From positions 1-47,276 of the forward strand of contig JAUMWR010000001.1 in assembly GCA_030529545.1 (NCBI GenBank): DNA of 47,276 nucleotides, written 5' to 3'. The notes beneath the pieces were generated by a model, which had not been told where the DNA came from, searched no databases, and saw only the letters and a program-made list of their open reading frames with translations. The position numbers and the translations under genes are program-made. Positions 43,988-47,276 of this stretch are shown here, piece by piece; within the stretch, counting starts at the first letter, position 1, and the number at the start of each line of letters is the position of its first letter. The DNA comes from Buchananella hordeovulneris. Lineage in GTDB: Bacteria > Actinomycetota > Actinomycetes > Actinomycetales > Actinomycetaceae.

Positions 43988-44713
43988 GTGTTTGCTCTCT
44001 CTGCACTTCGGGACCCCGCCGCGCGCCCGCTCGTGATCGTCCCTGTGCAGGGCGGCCACGCCGACTGCTTGCGCCAGGCGCGCGCACTGCGGCACAGTGG
44101 CGCCGACCTTTTGGAGTGGCGCCTGGATACCGACCCTGAATGGAGCAGCCAGAGCGAGCAGTGGGAGCGGCGCGCCGCCGAGTACCGGCAGGCGAGCGAT
44201 CTACCCGTCCTCGCCACGATCCGCACCACCGTAGAGGGCGGGCTGGCCGAGGTGGACGACGCTACCTACCTGGCCGCGCTCAAGCGTCTGGTCGAGTGCT
44301 GTGAGGCCGTGGATGTGGAGGGAACGCGCGGGCAGGAGGTCGCCCGCGAGCTGACGCAAGCCAAGTGGCAGGCAATCGTGGTTGCCTCCAGCCACGACTT
44401 TGCGGCTGTGCCGCCTGCAGAGGAACTGCGCGCCACCCTGGAGCACCTGCACCGCTGCGGGGACGTGGTCAAGGTAGCGGTCATGCCCGCCTGCGCCGAG
44501 GACGTGGAGCGCCTGCGCGCCGCTGCAATCGAGTACGCCGCGCGCGCAGACGCTAAGCCCCTCATCGCCATTGCGATGGGAGAGCTGGGGATAGACACCC
44601 GGTTGCGGCCCCGTGAGCTGAGTTCTTGTGCCACTTTTGCCTGCCTGGAACGCGCCAGCGCCCCGGGGCAGGTCCCCGTGGCCGACGTTCTAGCCGCCCT
44701 GCGCTCCAACTAG
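43988..44713 (+). CDS. aroD: Type I 3-dehydroquinate dehydratase
   Basis: A 241-residue Schiff-base shikimate-pathway enzyme. Visible residues are LLEWRLD with the substrate Glu (about 44), VASSHDF with the catalytic His (about 136), and VVKVAVMP with the Schiff-base Lys (about 162). The typical end MGELGIDTRLRP, rather than the canonical GxxGxxSR, is slightly divergent. Two GTG starts are possible (43982 and 43988). A -10-like TAAACT at 43976-43981 would begin transcription at 43988, so I choose the leaderless one. It stands alone, away from other aro genes. Confidence 0.85.
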   Translation: MFALSALRDPAARPLVIVPVQGGHADCLRQARALRHSGADLLEWRLDTDPEWSSQSEQWERRAAEYRQASDLPVLATIRTTVEGGLAEVDDATYLAALKRLVECCEAVDVEGTRGQEVARELTQAKWQAIVVASSHDFAAVPPAEELRATLEHLHRCGDVVKVAVMPACAEDVERLRAAAIEYAARADAKPLIAIAMGELGIDTRLRPRELSSCATFACLERASAPGQVPVADVLAALRSN

Positions 44714-44817
44714 GCCGATTCGCGGTCGGTGCAACACCAAACGTGCGCAGTCCTGGCCGCACTTGGCTAGGCGGCGGGCAGAGCGTCGGCCAATCGCGCC
44801 CACGCGGGCGTAGGCAA

Positions 44818-45522
44818 TCAGGCGGTGTGGTGCACCGGGCAGCGGTTGGCGGGAGCGTCGGCCAAAGGGCCCCCCTGGGCGGCCACGGCAGCGATCTCCT
44901 GCAAGTGCGCGCGCACCACGGCCTCCGCGCGGCTGGTCTCCACGCCCACGGCACGCATGACGAACAGCAGGCAACCCACCACAAAGCGGGTGCGGTTTGC
45001 GCCCGGAGTGGCCGGCCGCGCCGCCAGGGTCGAGTTGATCAGGGGAACCAGGGTATCCAGGTCCGGCGGCGGAATCAGACCAGCCCGGGCAGAGCGCACC
45101 AGAATGTCCCGCAAGATGGACTCGACCTCGTGGCCGTGCTCGGCCAGACGGCGGTAGGTCCCCGGGTCCACCACGTGGCGCAGATCCGGTCCCGGCGCCA
45201 GGTGGTAGGCCGAGCGCAGGGACAACTGCTGCTGCACGTAGATACGCAACTGGTTAATCGGATCTTCCACCCCGGTCAAGGCATGACGCAGGCGCACCAC
45301 GTACGTGGTGGTCTCGTGGGCAATAAAGCCCAGCAGCAGCGAATCCTTATCCTTGAAGTGGTTGTAGACCGCTGTACGGCCCACGCCAGCCTCGGTAGCG
45401 ATCTCGGCGAGAGTAATCGAGTCAAATCCGCGCTGTTCAAGCAGGGATGCCAGGGCAGCAAATAGCTTGTCGCGAGTGCGGGCGCGGTGTTCGGCCAGAG
45501 TGGAGCCGATAATCTTGGGCAT
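44818..45522 (-). CDS. TetR-family transcriptional regulator
   Basis: A 234-residue protein. The N-terminal HTH (about 15-60) is clear: FAALASLLEQRGFDSITLAEIATEAGVGRTAVYNHFKDKDSLL, with the YNHF signature. The remainder is an alpha-helical ligand domain of unknown specificity; the C-terminus ends in CPVHHTA. The ATG at 45522 is used. Immediately upstream lies a 29-bp imperfect palindrome (45540-45568), a good candidate for its own operator. No obvious target gene such as an efflux pump is adjacent; the upstream Nudix and RluA genes run in the same direction. Confidence 0.9.
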   Translation of the reverse strand: MPKIIGSTLAEHRARTRDKLFAALASLLEQRGFDSITLAEIATEAGVGRTAVYNHFKDKDSLLLGFIAHETTTYVVRLRHALTGVEDPINQLRIYVQQQLSLRSAYHLAPGPDLRHVVDPGTYRRLAEHGHEVESILRDILVRSARAGLIPPPDLDTLVPLINSTLAARPATPGANRTRFVVGCLLFVMRAVGVETSRAEAVVRAHLQEIAAVAAQGGPLADAPANRCPVHHTA

Positions 45523-45539
45523 GGCCGCAGTCTGGCAGA

Positions 45540-45568
45540 ATATGACGCATTCCGCAAAAGTGTCGTAT
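45540..45568 (-). promoter_or_regulatory. Candidate autoregulatory operator of the TetR gene
   Basis: A 29-bp imperfect inverted repeat with arms ATAYGACRC.TT and AA.GYGTCRTAT (9 of 11 positions symmetric), 18 bases upstream of the TetR ATG. It covers the -10-like TATTCT region and touches the stop codon of the Nudix gene. Confidence 0.5.
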
Positions 45569-46020
45569 CAAATTTGGGGCGATGGTAAGGCGGCCCCCGC
45601 CTGCGCAAAAGCCGCCTCGGCAATCGGCAGGTTCGTTGGCAGCCAAGGCAACACCGCGCTCGCCGCAGGATTGAGCCAGCGCACCGCAGTATGAGAGTCA
45701 CCTGGCTGAGGCAAAGCCCTGCCAGTCAAAGTGGCCAACCACACGCGCATCCGCAGGCCCTCCAGGATGGGCCACCCCAACTCGGGGGCATCCCCAAAGA
45801 GCACCTCGCTGCCGAGCTCCACCGTCACGCCCAGTTCCTCTAACAACTCGCGGCGCAGAGCCTGCTCCGGCTCCTCGCCCGGCTCAACCTTCCCGCCCGG
45901 CAGCTCCCACTGCCCGGCCAAGTGGGCGGGGTAGGAGCGCTGCGCGGCCAGGATGCGAATATCTGCGGCGCGGCGCACCTGGTCAGGGGCCACTATCGCG
46001 GCGGCAACAACAAGAGGCAT
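45568..46020 (-). CDS. Nudix hydrolase, MutT family
   Basis: A 150-residue protein with a complete Nudix box at residues 42-64 (GGKVEPGEEPEQALRRELLEELG), preceded by WELPGGK as in MutT/8-oxo-dGTPase proteins, and a later MRVWLATLTG strand. It probably sanitises oxidised nucleotides or hydrolyses another nucleoside diphosphate derivative. It starts at ATG 46020, 34 bases after the stop of the pseudouridine synthase gene, and may be co-transcribed with it. Confidence 0.88.
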   Translation of the reverse strand: MPLVVAAAIVAPDQVRRAADIRILAAQRSYPAHLAGQWELPGGKVEPGEEPEQALRRELLEELGVTVELGSEVLFGDAPELGWPILEGLRMRVWLATLTGRALPQPGDSHTAVRWLNPAASAVLPWLPTNLPIAEAAFAQAGAALPSPQI

Positions 46021-46053
46021 GAGGCACAGGGTAACGCGCCCGCCGCAGCGGCC

Positions 46054-47172
46054 TCACAGGTGGAGGGAAACTGCCCGGCCCGTCTGTGGGTCCAAGAACT
46101 CCAGACCCACGGCCTCGAGTTGCAGGGCAGTGGCTCCCGGCGGCACCTGGTCCAGCCCGTAGGGGGCGGCGTTAAAGCCGCCGTAGAGCGGGTCGCCCAC
46201 CAAAGGAGCCCCCAGGGCCGCAAAATGCGCCCGGATCTGGTGAGTCTTACCCGTGGCCGGACGCACCTCGTAGAGCGGAAAGACCTGGCCGCACACGGTC
46301 AAATGCTCCCCGGAGGGGCGCGCGAACGTCACGGCGTTCGCCGCCCGATCCGTGGTAGAAGAGGCGCGCAGGTTCGCCTTCTCCAGGTAGCTCTCCAAGC
46401 GCAGCCAGCCGCCCTCCCAGCCTGCGGCGCGCACAGCCAGCCCGTCAGCCGCCGCGAAGCGGGCCGGCAGCGGGTGGGTTGCGGCGGCCGTATTGGTGGG
46501 CGGAACGTCGGGCCCATGGGCGTGCGGCGAACCGGGCGGGGCGGCACACGGGCCGGGCAGGGTGAGGGCCGCCGCCATGTAGGTCTTGCGCACCCGCTGG
46601 GCCGCAAAGAGCTCCTGGTAGGCCCGGCGCAACTCCGGGCGCTCGGTGAACAACAACAAGCCCGACGTGGCCCGGTCCAGGCGGTGCGCCGGCACCAAGT
46701 CCGCGTTGCCCTCCTGGCGGCGCAATGCCACCGTCACCGACCGCGCCACGTAAGAACCGCGCGGAATGGTGGCCAGCCCCTTGGGTTTGTTGACTACCAG
46801 CCAGCCATCCCCGCGCGCCACCACCGGGATGTACGGCAGCTCGGTCTCATCCGGCAAGGGCCGGTAAAGGTAGACCGGCCACTCCAGTACCGTCGCCGGC
46901 TCCTGGCCACTCAGTGCCGTGCCCCAGGCGTCCACCACGTCGCCCGCCGCGAACGCCCGCGCCACCTGGGCGGGGGCCAACTGCGGAATGTGGGCGGTAA
47001 ACCACTGTGCCAGAGTCCCCGGCAAGGCCCGCGCCTCCCGCACAGTCAGGCGCTTGCCGACCCGCGAGGGGCGCACCCCATCCCGCGCCGGCAACGGCCC
47101 CGGGCGGCGGGGACGCCGGAGCGACCCGGCGGGTACGGCAGCCCCGGGCGCGGCAGCGGGTGAATCACTCAT
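46054..47172 (-). CDS. RluA-family pseudouridine synthase
   Basis: A 372-residue RNA-modifying enzyme. The catalytic aspartate is in AHRLDRATSGLLLF (about 165), after VVNKPKGL. The C-terminal motif YEVRPATGKTHQIRAHFAALGAPLVGDPLYGG is typical. An N-terminal Pro/Arg-rich part of about 45 residues precedes an S4-like or degenerate binding region. A 50-residue Ala/Pro/His insert (GPCAAPPGSPHAHGPDVPPT) interrupts the catalytic domain. The ATG at 47172 is preferred to 47226, which would add a Cys-rich non-conserved leader. The exact target uridine (23S or tRNA) is not determinable here. Confidence 0.87.
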   Translation of the reverse strand: MSDSPAAAPGAAVPAGSLRRPRRPGPLPARDGVRPSRVGKRLTVREARALPGTLAQWFTAHIPQLAPAQVARAFAAGDVVDAWGTALSGQEPATVLEWPVYLYRPLPDETELPYIPVVARGDGWLVVNKPKGLATIPRGSYVARSVTVALRRQEGNADLVPAHRLDRATSGLLLFTERPELRRAYQELFAAQRVRKTYMAAALTLPGPCAAPPGSPHAHGPDVPPTNTAAATHPLPARFAAADGLAVRAAGWEGGWLRLESYLEKANLRASSTTDRAANAVTFARPSGEHLTVCGQVFPLYEVRPATGKTHQIRAHFAALGAPLVGDPLYGGFNAAPYGLDQVPPGATALQLEAVGLEFLDPQTGRAVSLHL

Positions 47173-47229
47173 GCAGAAAGAGACGGGCAAAAGCAGCCCA
47201 CAGAGACGGCAAAGCGGGCAAAACAATAC

Positions 47230-47252
47230 CCCGGCAGTGTTCCTGCCGGGGA
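47230..47252. terminator. Hairpin terminator at the window edge
   Basis: A 9-bp stem CCCCGGCAG/CTGCCGGGG with loop TGTTC. T-rich sequence follows in both directions (ATTTTCCC on plus; TATTGTTTTG on minus), so it probably ends a minus-strand gene beyond the window. Confidence 0.75.
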
Positions 47253-47276
47253 TTTTCCCTAGAGCGGGCGACGGGA

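Overview
The window comes from a high-GC Gram-positive bacterium, most likely a member of the Actinomycetaceae (Actinomyces, Schaalia or Buchananella-like). The signs are GC-rich coding with many GTG and TTG starts, several probable leaderless genes, surface enzymes ending in cell-wall-binding repeat 2 (CWB2) domains, a sialidase, DUF6636-like secreted domains, and the actinobacterial order ffs - dnaX - recR - lysC - asd. Genus-level placement is inference.

Layout. 1-4.0 kb: a decayed edge (3' end of a DUF4357 gene, remnant of a DUF4143 ATPase, small hypothetical gene), then a long-chain acyl-CoA ligase, a striking 20-bp-periodic inverted array at 3273-3390, and a PH-domain pseudogene. 4.0-8.6 kb (minus strand): a beta-glucoside-type PTS permease, its PRD antiterminator, a small membrane protein and a PIN-domain protein. 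The PTS leader carries a promoter, a RAT antiterminator site, an overlapping terminator and an 18-bp long-range inverted repeat. 8.6-11.4 kb: a Gly/Pro-rich membrane protein and an alpha/beta hydrolase. 11.5-14.5 kb: a SAM riboswitch followed by metN-metI-metQ, a methionine ABC importer. 14.7-18.6 kb: upp, tadA, and a secreted trypsin-like protease with CWB2 repeats. 18.75 kb: tRNA-Ser(CGA). 19.1-22.6 kb: a pair of glutamine amidotransferase paralogues (one without catalytic residues), a small membrane protein and a uracil permease. 22.9-32.3 kb: two very large secreted CWB2 proteins (beta-helix protein, sialidase) flanking a LytR_C-domain gene. 32.8-40.0 kb: tRNA-Ser(GGA), SRP RNA, dnaX-recR, and lysC-asd. 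40.2-43.9 kb: three surface proteins sharing one cysteine-containing C-terminal domain, with thioredoxin between them. 44-47.2 kb: type I 3-dehydroquinate dehydratase, a TetR regulator, a Nudix hydrolase and an RluA-type pseudouridine synthase.

How it fits together. Three CWB2-anchored exoproteins (protease, beta-helix, sialidase) suggest a host-mucosal or glycan-foraging lifestyle. Sugar uptake is controlled by antitermination and methionine uptake by a translational SAM switch. Housekeeping genes for replication, tRNA editing and the aspartate pathway fill the rest. Non-coding signals that standard annotation would miss include: the dyad-symmetric array at 3273-3390; two homologous hairpin elements immediately downstream of the two tRNA-Ser genes, with a covarying stem; and a 12-mer (GACGTTCCCGCC) found four times. 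Nothing was searched against a database; all family names come from motif recognition.
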